Made by a program: the position numbers and the translations under genes
Shown: positions 1-9,520 of the stretch, piece after piece
How positions within the stretch are numbered: the stretch's first letter is position 1
How the letters are laid out: every line of letters begins with the position of its first letter
Notes under the pieces: generated by a model
Databases searched by the model: none
The model's input: only the letters and a program-made list of their open reading frames with translations
Told to the model about the DNA's origin: nothing
Assembly: GCA_030591505.1 (NCBI GenBank)
Contig: JAUVAY010000003.1
Location: forward strand, 1-43,916
Length of the DNA stretch: 43,916 nt
Direction of reading: 5' to 3'
From: Flavobacteriales bacterium
GTDB lineage: Bacteria > Bacteroidota > Bacteroidia > Flavobacteriales_D > JAHECK01

Positions 1-382
1 CTTCCTGAGGGAAAACTGAATTATTGATCATTTCGACCAACAGAGGTAACAGGTCTTTGGTAAATTTATTAAGCAAGTATAAACTGACCTGACTAAAATC
101 ATTTTGTACATCCGGCATATAAAAAGCTCCCTTCCCATCGATCAATTCTGCAATTTGCTGAGAATTAAAATTTACCGTTCCATCATTTAGTAAGGCATTA
201 ACGGCTCCCGGAAGAACTGGGTTTTCAGAGAATACGTTCCCTGCTTCAAACAATACATCGATCTTAATCAATGCTTGTTTTCCAGCATTAATAAAATAGA
301 CAGGCAAACCATTCGCCAATACGATCTTATCGTAAGACAAAAGATCAAGGGACTCAATTTCCTTAATTAGCGGCTGTATCAT
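1..382 (-). CDS. M16-family peptidase-like protein, partial (runs off window start)
   Basis: Reverse-strand ORF from ATG at 382 (MIQPLIKEIESLDLLSYDKIVLANGLPVYFINAGKQALIKIDVLFEAGNVFSENPVLPGAVNALLNDGT...); overlaps the stop of the upstream M16 peptidase gene. Confidence 0.75.
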   Translation of the reverse strand, partial: MIQPLIKEIESLDLLSYDKIVLANGLPVYFINAGKQALIKIDVLFEAGNVFSENPVLPGAVNALLNDGTVNFNSQQIAELIDGKGAFYMPDVQNDFSQVSLYLLNKFTKDLLPLLVEMINNSVFPQE

Positions 383-1626
383 TTTTCTTGTGTTTTGGAT
401 TCGTAATAAATAACAGATGCATTATCATCGATCAGGTAGGTAGATGCAAATTCTACAATATCGTTTACTGTAAGATTACGATAATCGCTCATCTCCTCAT
501 TTATCAAGTCTATATTACCCAGCAATTCAAAATAAGCAAGGTTAAATGCTTTATTGGAATGACTGATCTCATTAAACAAATACGTAGACTCTACTTTATT
601 GAGTAAACTATCAACCTCCGATTGAGAAAAATCACCTTCTCTAAGCTTCCGGAGCACTTTTTCAATTTCATTTTCTACTTCTTCAAAAGAAGCTTCCGGA
701 ACCATCATTCCAGATATACTAAAAAGCCCGGGATCGATACTTCCAGTCACACTTGCTCCAATCTGAGTAAATAATTTTTTCTCCTTCACTAAAACCTTAT
801 GTAGCCATGATGAAATTCCTCTTCCCAACAGGTCACTCGTTAAATCACCTACTAAATAAGCAGCCCCCATTCTTTCAGGCATATGGTATACCTTATTAAA
901 TGAATTTTGAGGAACATCCCTTTTAAGGTGCAATGTTCTTTTCTTATTCTGCTTTTCCTCTTGGACAATATTTCTTTCGTATTTCTTTCCAGAAGGGATC
1001 GCACCAAACCACTTAATTATCCACTTTTTTGTTTGTTCAATATCTATATTTCCTGCAATACTTAGAATTGCATTTGAAGGAGAGTAATGTTTCTTAAAAA
1101 AGCCTTTTACATCCTCGAGCGTAGCATCTTCAATATGCGCTACTTTTTTACCAATCGTCGGCCATAAATAGGGATGTTGACGATAGGCCAAGGGTGATAA
1201 TTCAAGCCATATATCTCCATAAGGTTTATTCAAATAGCGTTGCTTAAACTCTTCGATCACAACTTTACGTTGAACTTCAAGCGATTCAGGTGAAAACAGT
1301 AAGCCTTGCATTCGATCCGACTCAAGCATTAAGCCTGATTCCATATTGATAGCTGGTAGAGAAATATAATAATTAGTAAGGTCGTTACTTGTAAAGGCAT
1401 TATTACTAGCCCCCGCCCGTTGTGCTATATCATCATAATCGGGAATTGCCGGAGTGCCTCCGAACATTAAATGTTCAAACAAATGAGCAAAACCCGTTTT
1501 GTCGGGGTTTTCATCTCGCGCCCCTACATCATACAAGACATTGATCGTAACCATTGGAGTGCTACTATCCTGATGTAAAATGACCCGCAAGCCATTCTCC
1601 AATACATATCGTTCAAAATCTACCAT
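379..1626 (-). CDS. M16 family zinc metallopeptidase
   Basis: HxxEH motif in GFAHLFEHLMFGGTP; full-length M16 architecture. Confidence 0.92.
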   Translation of the reverse strand: MVDFERYVLENGLRVILHQDSSTPMVTINVLYDVGARDENPDKTGFAHLFEHLMFGGTPAIPDYDDIAQRAGASNNAFTSNDLTNYYISLPAINMESGLMLESDRMQGLLFSPESLEVQRKVVIEEFKQRYLNKPYGDIWLELSPLAYRQHPYLWPTIGKKVAHIEDATLEDVKGFFKKHYSPSNAILSIAGNIDIEQTKKWIIKWFGAIPSGKKYERNIVQEEKQNKKRTLHLKRDVPQNSFNKVYHMPERMGAAYLVGDLTSDLLGRGISSWLHKVLVKEKKLFTQIGASVTGSIDPGLFSISGMMVPEASFEEVENEIEKVLRKLREGDFSQSEVDSLLNKVESTYLFNEISHSNKAFNLAYFELLGNIDLINEEMSDYRNLTVNDIVEFASTYLIDDNASVIYYESKTQEK

Positions 1627-1628
1627 AA

Positions 1629-2615
1629 CTATAATTCCTTAAAATTTGAAGTTGTTTTTAATGCTGAATTATACTCGTTCACGATGTTTTCAAGAATGGT
1701 TTTAGCAGGTAAAATAGAGTTGATAGCACCCGATATTTGACCTATTTCAAGCTCTCCTTCTTTCAAATCACCTTCATACATTCCCTTTTTTGCTCTTCCT
1801 CTGCCCAATAGTGATTTCAATTCATCAATCGATACATTCTTAGTATATGCTTTTTCCAAATCAGCATAGAATTCATTTTTTATCAATCTTACCGGCGCCA
1901 GTTCTTTAAGTGTAAGCACTGTATCCCCTTCCTTTACATCCACTACCTTTTCTTTAAATGCCAAATGGGCGGATGATTCGTTTGAGCATACAAAACGACT
2001 TCCAATTTGAACAGCTTCTGCACCGAGGGTCATCGCCGCTAACATCGCTTTGCCATCGGCTATTCCACCTGCAGCTATCATTGGGATATCAATTGTCTTT
2101 GCAACCTGAGGCCACAATACCAAACTGGTAGTTTCTTCTCTTCCATTATGTCCACCAGCTTCGAAGCCTTCCGCTACAATAGCATCCACTCCTGCCTCTT
2201 GTGCTTTTAGGGCAAATTTCACGCTTGATACTACATGGACGACAATAATTCCATTATCCTGTAATAATTTCGTCCATGCTTTTGGATTTCCTGCAGATGA
2301 AAATACAATAGGTACTTTTTCTTTAATTATCGTTTTCACATGCTCCTCTACGTTAGGATAAAGAAGAGGAATATTAACCGCGAAAGGTTTATTCGTATTC
2401 TTCTTTACTTTTTGAATCTGTTCTTCCAGTACTTCCGGATACATAGAGCCGGATCCTAAAATCCCAAGTCCACCAGCATTACTTACCGCACTGGCTAATT
2501 CCCATCCTGAACACCAAATCATCCCTGCCTGGATGATCGGATACTCTATATTGAATAGCTTTGTTATTCTATTTTTCATATAAAATTTAAGATCGATTAA
2601 TAGCTGACTGATCAA
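1629..2615 (-). CDS. Nitronate monooxygenase / 2-nitropropane dioxygenase-like FMN enzyme
   Basis: TIM-barrel motifs PIIQAGMIWCSG, EGFEAGGHNG, IAAGGIADG, LGAEAVQIGSRF; likely start at internal Met (MKNRITKLFN). Confidence 0.9.
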   Translation of the reverse strand: MISQLLIDLKFYMKNRITKLFNIEYPIIQAGMIWCSGWELASAVSNAGGLGILGSGSMYPEVLEEQIQKVKKNTNKPFAVNIPLLYPNVEEHVKTIIKEKVPIVFSSAGNPKAWTKLLQDNGIIVVHVVSSVKFALKAQEAGVDAIVAEGFEAGGHNGREETTSLVLWPQVAKTIDIPMIAAGGIADGKAMLAAMTLGAEAVQIGSRFVCSNESSAHLAFKEKVVDVKEGDTVLTLKELAPVRLIKNEFYADLEKAYTKNVSIDELKSLLGRGRAKKGMYEGDLKEGELEIGQISGAINSILPAKTILENIVNEYNSALKTTSNFKEL

Positions 2616-2746
2616 GTCAATTATTTAATAAATTAAATTGAAATAATTATCCAACTCAATTTTACAAAAATACGTTATTGAATGCTACAAGGAAGTATTT
2701 AATGAGGATATGTAAGCCTTATTTCATTACGTGTTTTTAACTCCAA

Positions 2747-4045
2747 TCAACTTAGCATTTCCACTCGCCAAAACACTTTCGTTTCATTATCAATTTTCAC
2801 TTTCTCACTGAGTACAAGTCCGGGGATCCAAACAACCTCACCCTCAGATTCCAGAAGAAAAACATTCTTTTTACTCGCCCGATCGACCTTTTTATCTATT
2901 AAAATATCACTCACCTTTTTATTTCCTTTCATACCAAGAGGCTGAATACGATCACCTTCCTTCCATTTTCTTAATATAATAGGAAATAGGAGCTTCTCTT
3001 TATCGAAGGTTTCAACATTTTTCTTCCCTTCTATCTTCCCTTCCTTTTGGGTTGAGAACTTAAGCATCATCGGATCAATTATGGCGCTTGTATTTTCATG
3101 AATTTCAATCTTCTCATCCTTTACAAAATCCTTAGCAACGATAATGACCTTCTGTCGATCAATAAACAATTCGTGTGATTTTGAAATAAAAACCTTTCCT
3201 ACCTCCTCTATTGAATAAAGAATGTTTTGAACCTGATCTCTATTGAAATTAAACTCCTTTATGAGATCAAACAAATAAATTCCTAATCGCTTTTTTGAAA
3301 TTGTTTCTATAATTATTTGTCCTTTTTGGATACTATAAAAAGCGTCTTTAAAATCTTCCAACGAATCAATGAAAGATGAATTTACATAGCTAATATTCTC
3401 GACCATACGTTCCAGCGCTTGGTTCAATGCTGGATTTTCCTTTTTAAGTAAAGGGATGATCTCATTTCGAAATCTATTGCGTTTATACTTATCCGAAGTA
3501 TTACTCGAATCCTCTCTCCAATCTACATTCTTGCTTTTCAAATACTTCTCAATCTCTTCTCGCTCAGCAAAAAGTAATGGTCGTATAATATTCCCTTTTA
3601 CTTTTTCCAAACCCATTAAGCCTTTTAACCCTGTCCCTCGCGTAATATTCATCAGGATCGTTTCCGTATTATCATCCTTATGATGAGCTGTCAATATCCA
3701 TGAATAATTATTTTCTTTTAATAATTCATCGAAATAAGCATAACGTATATCCCTTGCTTCTGCCTGAATATTCATCCCTTTTTCCCAATAATCACTTAAT
3801 ACTTCTTTTAGGTAAAATTTGACTTCATTCGCTTTGCAAATTGAAGAAACAAAAGCAGCATCTGCAATTGATTCCTCTCCACGCAAAGAATAATTAACAT
3901 GGGCAACCGAAAAAGAAAAGCCTTCCTCTTTTAAAAGGTAAAAAAGTGCAATAGAATCGGCGCCACCGGAAAGTGCCAAAAGAAGAGAGTCCTCTTTACT
4001 AAAAAGCTTGTTTGATTCAATAAAATCCTTGAAACGGTCGATCAT
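2747..4045 (-). CDS. tilS: tRNA(Ile)-lysidine synthetase
   Basis: PP-loop LLALSGGADSIALFYLL, TAHHKDDNTETILMNITRGTGLKGL. Confidence 0.93.
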   Translation of the reverse strand: MIDRFKDFIESNKLFSKEDSLLLALSGGADSIALFYLLKEEGFSFSVAHVNYSLRGEESIADAAFVSSICKANEVKFYLKEVLSDYWEKGMNIQAEARDIRYAYFDELLKENNYSWILTAHHKDDNTETILMNITRGTGLKGLMGLEKVKGNIIRPLLFAEREEIEKYLKSKNVDWREDSSNTSDKYKRNRFRNEIIPLLKKENPALNQALERMVENISYVNSSFIDSLEDFKDAFYSIQKGQIIIETISKKRLGIYLFDLIKEFNFNRDQVQNILYSIEEVGKVFISKSHELFIDRQKVIIVAKDFVKDEKIEIHENTSAIIDPMMLKFSTQKEGKIEGKKNVETFDKEKLLFPIILRKWKEGDRIQPLGMKGNKKVSDILIDKKVDRASKKNVFLLESEGEVVWIPGLVLSEKVKIDNETKVFWRVEMLS

Positions 4046-4054
4046 AAAGCAAAG

Positions 4055-5326
4055 TTAACTATTCTGAAGTGCATTTTTCATTGCTTTTGCTTTAAGAATA
4101 CACTCACGGTATTCATCGGGTCCGTTAGCAAGGGAAGTAAGTGCCCCACCAACAGGAAAACTGACTACTCCTTTCTTCTCATTATAAAGAATAGAACGGA
4201 TCACTACATTAAAATCAAAATCACCAGAGGGAGTGAAATAGCCAAAAGCACCCGAATAAACTCCTCTTCCGAAATTTTCATTTTCCTCTATAAGCTGCAT
4301 CGCACGTATTTTTGGAGCACCGGTCATCGAACCCATTGGAAAAGTAGCCTTAATAACATCAACGGGGTGGATATCTTTTTTTGACTGACAAGAGATACTA
4401 GAAATCAACTGATGAACCGTTTTGAAAGAATAAACACCAAATAGTTCATCAACTTTCACGCTAGCTTTTGTTGCGATTTTTGAAAGATCATTTCTCACAA
4501 GATCAACGATCATTACATTTTCTGCCTGTTCTTTAGGATCGTTTCGTAACTTCTCTTTTAATAATTCATCTTCCGCTTCATTTTCACCACGTTTTATCGT
4601 TCCTTTTATCGGTTGAGACAAGATCGAATTTCCTTCTTTCTTCAGGTATCTTTCCGGACTGCCACAAAGGAGATAGTTTTCATTATCATTAAAATAAACG
4701 GAGAAAGGAGCATCCGTCATATTATTTAATCGATAATAAGTACTCAAAGGGTCTATATTGATCCGATCAGTTTTAAATTCCAAACAGTAATTTATCTCAT
4801 AAATATCACCTCGTTGAATATTTTTTCCGAGTCGTTCAAAATGGACGAGATAATCATCCTCTTCGTATCCATGAATCACTTTTTCTACCAAGCTTTTTTC
4901 TCCTGGCATAAACACCTCCATTGCATTTTGCAACATCTTATTAAGTTTTTCTTCCGAAAACCCATTAATAGCATGAACGATCGTAGAGTTAGGATGAACT
5001 TCTATCAATAATTCGGGGACAATAAAATGCAAAGCCGCAAACCCAAGTTCGTTCGGGTTCTTACTTTCTAGTTTTTCAGTATCATTTTTTAGGTCATAAG
5101 ATAAATAACCAGTCATCCAGTCATTCTCTTCCGACTGAAAAGCTTTTAGTTTAGCGAATGCATCATCTGATTCGATTAGCTTTAGTTCACTCACCTTGCC
5201 CCACGAAAGTAAATTAACCTTTGTTTTATCATTACTATTAAAAAATGCCACACTTCCATTATTTTTCTCAATAAAGCGTAGGGGGTCGATAGCAAAGGGA
5301 TAAGATATTTTACTTCGAGTATTCAT
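4055..5326 (-). CDS. pabB: Aminodeoxychorismate synthase component I / anthranilate synthase component I-like
   Basis: Chorismate-binding motifs GDIYEINYCLEF, QPIKGTIKRG, FPMGSMTGAPKIRAMQLIEE. Confidence 0.88.
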   Translation of the reverse strand: MNTRSKISYPFAIDPLRFIEKNNGSVAFFNSNDKTKVNLLSWGKVSELKLIESDDAFAKLKAFQSEENDWMTGYLSYDLKNDTEKLESKNPNELGFAALHFIVPELLIEVHPNSTIVHAINGFSEEKLNKMLQNAMEVFMPGEKSLVEKVIHGYEEDDYLVHFERLGKNIQRGDIYEINYCLEFKTDRINIDPLSTYYRLNNMTDAPFSVYFNDNENYLLCGSPERYLKKEGNSILSQPIKGTIKRGENEAEDELLKEKLRNDPKEQAENVMIVDLVRNDLSKIATKASVKVDELFGVYSFKTVHQLISSISCQSKKDIHPVDVIKATFPMGSMTGAPKIRAMQLIEENENFGRGVYSGAFGYFTPSGDFDFNVVIRSILYNEKKGVVSFPVGGALTSLANGPDEYRECILKAKAMKNALQNS

Positions 5327-5339
5327 TTGATAAAAGCTA

Positions 5340-7028
5340 TCATTTAGAGATCAACGATTCCTTCTTATTTTTAATACTTATTACAAAGGTATAGATCAAT
5401 AGTAAGACACTTAAAAAAGCAGCAAGTCTTCCAATATAATCACCATGCTTTACATAAAAGGTAATTACCTTATTAGGGTATACCGTTTCTACCATGCTGT
5501 CTTGTACCCACCAATCAGATTCTTGTACAACTTCTCCTCTGGGATTTATAAAACAGGATATTCCTGTATTGGCACTTCGGGCTACCCATTTTCGCGTTTC
5601 GATAGCTCTCAGTTTTGCATAGCTAACATGTTGTTTATATCCTGGCGAATCACCCCACCAACCATCATTGGTTATAATTCCCAGGACCTGTGCTCCATTA
5701 TTTATAAATTCAGCACTCACTTCTCCATAAATAGATTCGTAGCAGATCGCCGGGGAAATCCCGATTGAATCTGATGAAGAAAAGAACGGAACCTGATCTT
5801 CTTGCGTACCCAAGGTTCCTGTTGTTCCTCCCATATCTATTGCAAGATCGGCAAATGGTTTTAACAATGATTGAAATGGCATGAACTCTACTGCCGGAAC
5901 TAATTCCGATTTATGATAAAACTGGACTGGCATATCCTTTTCAATGACCAAGGCTGCGTTATAGGATTGGTAATAGACATCCAGACTCTCAATATAACGT
6001 GATGCGTTGACTAATTCTTCATCTTTACTTTGCAATCTATCAGAGGATAAACCAAAAATAAGCGTCAAGTTTGGATAATCATTCAAAAATGTTCTGATCA
6101 ATCGAAGCGAATTAGATTGTTCAATATCATTTTCCCATAGACCAATTAATACAATGGAATCTCTAGTTTGACGGAGTGTGGTTCTTTCTTGTAAAGCTGT
6201 TTCTGGAAAAAGAATAAAGCGTGTTTCCTCTGAAATTTTTGATTTAGCCAACTCCAACATATTCATTAACTGAACGTCAGAGGTAGAATAGTTAAACTTT
6301 TCAGAATAGGGATCAACATTAGGTTGAGTAACAATAATCTCAACACCTTTTCCAGGTGTAGGTGATGTTACAAGATCGGTTTTTCCAAATAGGTAAGAAA
6401 CTATAAGTAGCGATCCGACTGCAATAACATTCATAACAGCTCCTCGTTTATTCCCTTTGATATAATTTTTATAGGAAAAAAACAGAATCAAATTGATCAG
6501 CAGAATAAGTAAAGAGCCTCCAAAGATACCTGTATACTCATACCACTGAATCCACTCTATATGAATAGAAAAAACATTTCCTAGGGTTAGCCAGGGCCAT
6601 GAGAGTTCCCAATTTAAATGCAAATACTCCCAAGCCAGCCAATATAATACTAAGCTAATATAGCCTTCCTTATTCCCTACTCGCGTTCGTGTAATATGAA
6701 AAAGGGAGAAGGCAATCGTCATAAAAGCTGCATTAAGGGTTATGGCCATCCCTGCTGAAAATAATTTTGTTCCTAAACTCTCCTGAACATTATAGATCCA
6801 AAATGTAGTTATGATATTAAAGATTAATAATGCTGGATAAACTCGCTTGAATGCAGCCCAAAACGACCTCTTCCCTTCATTATAAAGATCATCTTCAATA
6901 ATTAATAAAGGCACAAAGCCAATAAAGACAAAGGTGGTTACCGATCCCATATATGGCCAGGAAACTCCGAGTAGAAGTCCTGACAACAGTGTTAAGCCCC
7001 ATGTTTTTAAATTCATTTCATCCAGCAA
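5340..7028 (-). CDS. lnt: Apolipoprotein N-acyltransferase
   Basis: N-terminal multi-TM plus nitrilase domain (PETALQE, YHKSELVPAVEFMP, CYESIYGE, NDGWWGDSPGYKQH). Confidence 0.92.
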   Translation of the reverse strand: MLDEMNLKTWGLTLLSGLLLGVSWPYMGSVTTFVFIGFVPLLIIEDDLYNEGKRSFWAAFKRVYPALLIFNIITTFWIYNVQESLGTKLFSAGMAITLNAAFMTIAFSLFHITRTRVGNKEGYISLVLYWLAWEYLHLNWELSWPWLTLGNVFSIHIEWIQWYEYTGIFGGSLLILLINLILFFSYKNYIKGNKRGAVMNVIAVGSLLIVSYLFGKTDLVTSPTPGKGVEIIVTQPNVDPYSEKFNYSTSDVQLMNMLELAKSKISEETRFILFPETALQERTTLRQTRDSIVLIGLWENDIEQSNSLRLIRTFLNDYPNLTLIFGLSSDRLQSKDEELVNASRYIESLDVYYQSYNAALVIEKDMPVQFYHKSELVPAVEFMPFQSLLKPFADLAIDMGGTTGTLGTQEDQVPFFSSSDSIGISPAICYESIYGEVSAEFINNGAQVLGIITNDGWWGDSPGYKQHVSYAKLRAIETRKWVARSANTGISCFINPRGEVVQESDWWVQDSMVETVYPNKVITFYVKHGDYIGRLAAFLSVLLLIYTFVISIKNKKESLISK

Positions 7029-7204
7029 ATTAGAGGCGAATATAGGAAAAGCAAAGAATTATACGATGTAAAAGTCATTCATCACGCTATATAACCGTTT
7101 ATCCCTTTTTTTCAATATTTTTAGTACTTTGTATTGCATAATACTATTCTTTATACATATCTTTGTTAAGAATATTACTATATGAATATTGAAACCCGTG
7201 AAAT

Positions 7205-7543
7205 ATGAAAATTGAAAACACGAAAGCACAAATGAGAAAAGGGGTTTTAGAATTCTGTATTTTATCTGTATTAAGTGATCATGAATCTTACCCTTCTGAC
7301 ATACTTAAACATTTAAAAGAAGGAAAACTGATCGTTGTGGAAGGAACATTGTACCCTCTTTTAACTCGTCTGAAAAATGCTGGTTTACTGGCTTACAGAT
7401 GGGAAGAATCGAAATCGGGCCCACCCCGAAAATACTATCGCCTAACAGAATTAGGTAGTCAATTTTTAGAAGAACTTAACAAGACCTGGAATGAACTTGT
7501 GCAGGCAGTAAAAATAACAACAAAGAAAACCAAAACATCATGA
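7205..7543 (+). CDS. PadR family transcriptional regulator
   Basis: Winged-helix PadR pattern: KGVLEFCILSVL...EGTLYPLLTRLKNAGLL...GPPRKYYRLTELG. Confidence 0.92.
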   Translation: MKIENTKAQMRKGVLEFCILSVLSDHESYPSDILKHLKEGKLIVVEGTLYPLLTRLKNAGLLAYRWEESKSGPPRKYYRLTELGSQFLEELNKTWNELVQAVKITTKKTKTS

Positions 7544-9159
7544 ATAAAACGGTATCAGTAAATATTAGCGGTTTTATATTCAACATTGAAGAAACTGCTT
7601 TTGAGAAACTCAATCGTTATTTAAATACGATTAGAGGATATTTCAGTGAATCGACTGGATCTGAAGAGATCATCGAAGACATTGAAGCACGAATTGCTGA
7701 ATTATTTCAGGAAAAGATAGGTGAGAATTACCAGGTTATAAAACTAAAGGATGTTAACGAAGTGATCGAAATCATGGGGCAACCTGAAGAATATATCGAT
7801 GGTGATGTAGATGATGAACCTAAAATAGGTAGACAAAGCAGCACTTACAGTCAAGCAGAACCTCGTAATAAGTATAGAAAGATCTATCGTGATCCGGACG
7901 ACAAGGTATTAGGTGGAGTTTGTTCGGGTGTTGGTTATTACTTTGGTATTGACCCAATATGGATCAGACTGCTATTCATCGTACTTCTTATCGGATTTGG
8001 AACAGGTATTTTATTATATATCATTCTTTGGATCATTATCCCCCAAGCAAATACGGCTTCTGAAAAATTGGAAATGAAAGGAAATCCTGTTACTGCAGAA
8101 AATATAGGTAAACAAGTAGAGGAAGAGATCGATAATTTAAAAAAAAAGTTCAAAAACTATAAAGAAGGTGTTCCGCAAAAGGAAAGACCAATAGCAAAAG
8201 GAGTACATAGTTTTTTTGACTTTTTAGGAAGATTATTCCGACTACTTTTTAATAGTCTTGGTAAAGTAATAGGCTTTCTATTTATTCTGATCGGATTAAC
8301 AGTATTAGTTTCTTTGGTGTTCTCACTTGGAACAGGCGGTGAATTTCTTGGTCACTATTCGACTATTGATGGAATGAATATCACCTATATGGAACTGATG
8401 GATATTTTCCCTCAGCACGCTATAAACGATGGTTGGACACATGTTCTTTTATTATTGATAGTTGGCCTTCCTTTCTTAGCACTTACCATACTAGGGTTTA
8501 ATATGCTTACCAACTTCACCTATAAAATTCGAGGTTTTGGATTAGCATTATTCCTTATCTGGTTTATCGCAGCAATTGCTGGTGTATTCCAAGTTGGTTA
8601 TATCGCAAAGGATTATATACAGGAATATAAAGAAAAGGACGTCTATAAACTTGAGCAGGTAACGGGTGATACTCTTACTATTGAAGTTTCAGAAGATGAC
8701 ATCTATTATATTGATAGAGCACGACGTCATCATGATGACCTTGACTTCATAAAAGTTATTGATGATAGAATATACCTAGGCAATCCCGAGTTGGATATTG
8801 AAAAAAGCAATACAGATCAATTTCAATTGGTTATCTATAAAGAAAGCAGAGGGAGAAACCGAAAAATTGCCCATGATAATATCAGCGAAATCAAGTACGA
8901 TTATATGGCAATAGGAAACCTCATCAGCTTTTCACCTTATTTTTCAATAGCGAAAGAAAATGGTTATCACTTTGAACAGGTCAAGATCAGATTGCTCGTA
9001 CCAGAAGGAAAAGCTATTTTCCTTAAAGACGGAAGTGAACGCATTATTTATGATATTGAAAATGTGACCAATACCTGGGACCCTAATATGGTTGACAAAG
9101 TATGGACAATGACTGAAGAAGGATTAGAATGTATTGATTGTGATGTAGATGATCTATAA
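7540..9159 (+). CDS. PspC-domain membrane protein, translationally coupled (ATGA overlap) to PadR
   Basis: PspC domain KIYRDPDDKVLGGVCSGVGYYFGIDPIWIRLLFIVLL; several TM segments. Confidence 0.9.
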   Translation: MNKTVSVNISGFIFNIEETAFEKLNRYLNTIRGYFSESTGSEEIIEDIEARIAELFQEKIGENYQVIKLKDVNEVIEIMGQPEEYIDGDVDDEPKIGRQSSTYSQAEPRNKYRKIYRDPDDKVLGGVCSGVGYYFGIDPIWIRLLFIVLLIGFGTGILLYIILWIIIPQANTASEKLEMKGNPVTAENIGKQVEEEIDNLKKKFKNYKEGVPQKERPIAKGVHSFFDFLGRLFRLLFNSLGKVIGFLFILIGLTVLVSLVFSLGTGGEFLGHYSTIDGMNITYMELMDIFPQHAINDGWTHVLLLLIVGLPFLALTILGFNMLTNFTYKIRGFGLALFLIWFIAAIAGVFQVGYIAKDYIQEYKEKDVYKLEQVTGDTLTIEVSEDDIYYIDRARRHHDDLDFIKVIDDRIYLGNPELDIEKSNTDQFQLVIYKESRGRNRKIAHDNISEIKYDYMAIGNLISFSPYFSIAKENGYHFEQVKIRLLVPEGKAIFLKDGSERIIYDIENVTNTWDPNMVDKVWTMTEEGLECIDCDVDDL

Positions 9160-9226
9160 GGCACTAAATTAAAACAAACCTTAAAACCTTTTCATAGCAC
9201 ATTTGGATTCCCAAATGGAACGTAAC

Positions 9227-9264
9227 AACAAAGAAAGACTGCCAAAAGGCAGTCTTTCTTTGTT
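9227..9264 (+). terminator. Intrinsic terminator-like hairpin, perfect 17-bp stem
   Basis: aacaaagaaagactgcc-aaaa-ggcagtctttctttgtt. Confidence 0.85.
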
Positions 9265-9338
9265 TGAAATAACTTTCGTGACCAAATCCTTTTATTAATC
9301 CATTAAAAAAACAGAATTTCGTAGTCGAAACTAAATCA

Positions 9339-9509
9339 ATGTTTAATCAATTACCTGAATACGAAGAAGGGGATTTCTATATCAATGAAGACGGCTATAA
9401 AGTCTTTACCGAAAAATTTCTTCTAAAACGCGGCTATTGCTGTCAGAATGGTTGTAAACATTGTCCTTACGGTTTCGATAAAAAGGCTGGAAGAATAAAA
9501 AAACAATAA
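9339..9509 (+). CDS. Small Cys-rich protein (DUF5522-like), 56 aa
   Basis: Not in ORF track; MFNQLPEYEEGDFYINEDGYKVFTEKFLLKRGYCCQNGCKHCPYGFDKKAGRIKKQ; conserved-looking CCxxGCxHCPYG core. Confidence 0.78.
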   Translation: MFNQLPEYEEGDFYINEDGYKVFTEKFLLKRGYCCQNGCKHCPYGFDKKAGRIKKQ

Positions 9510-9520
9510 ATCGATCGAGC

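Noticed and set aside
4055-5326. Tryptophan (trpE) operon member
   Set aside because: No trp genes nearby; size and context (next to tilS/lnt) fit PabB better, though the exact specificity is not proven by sequence alone.
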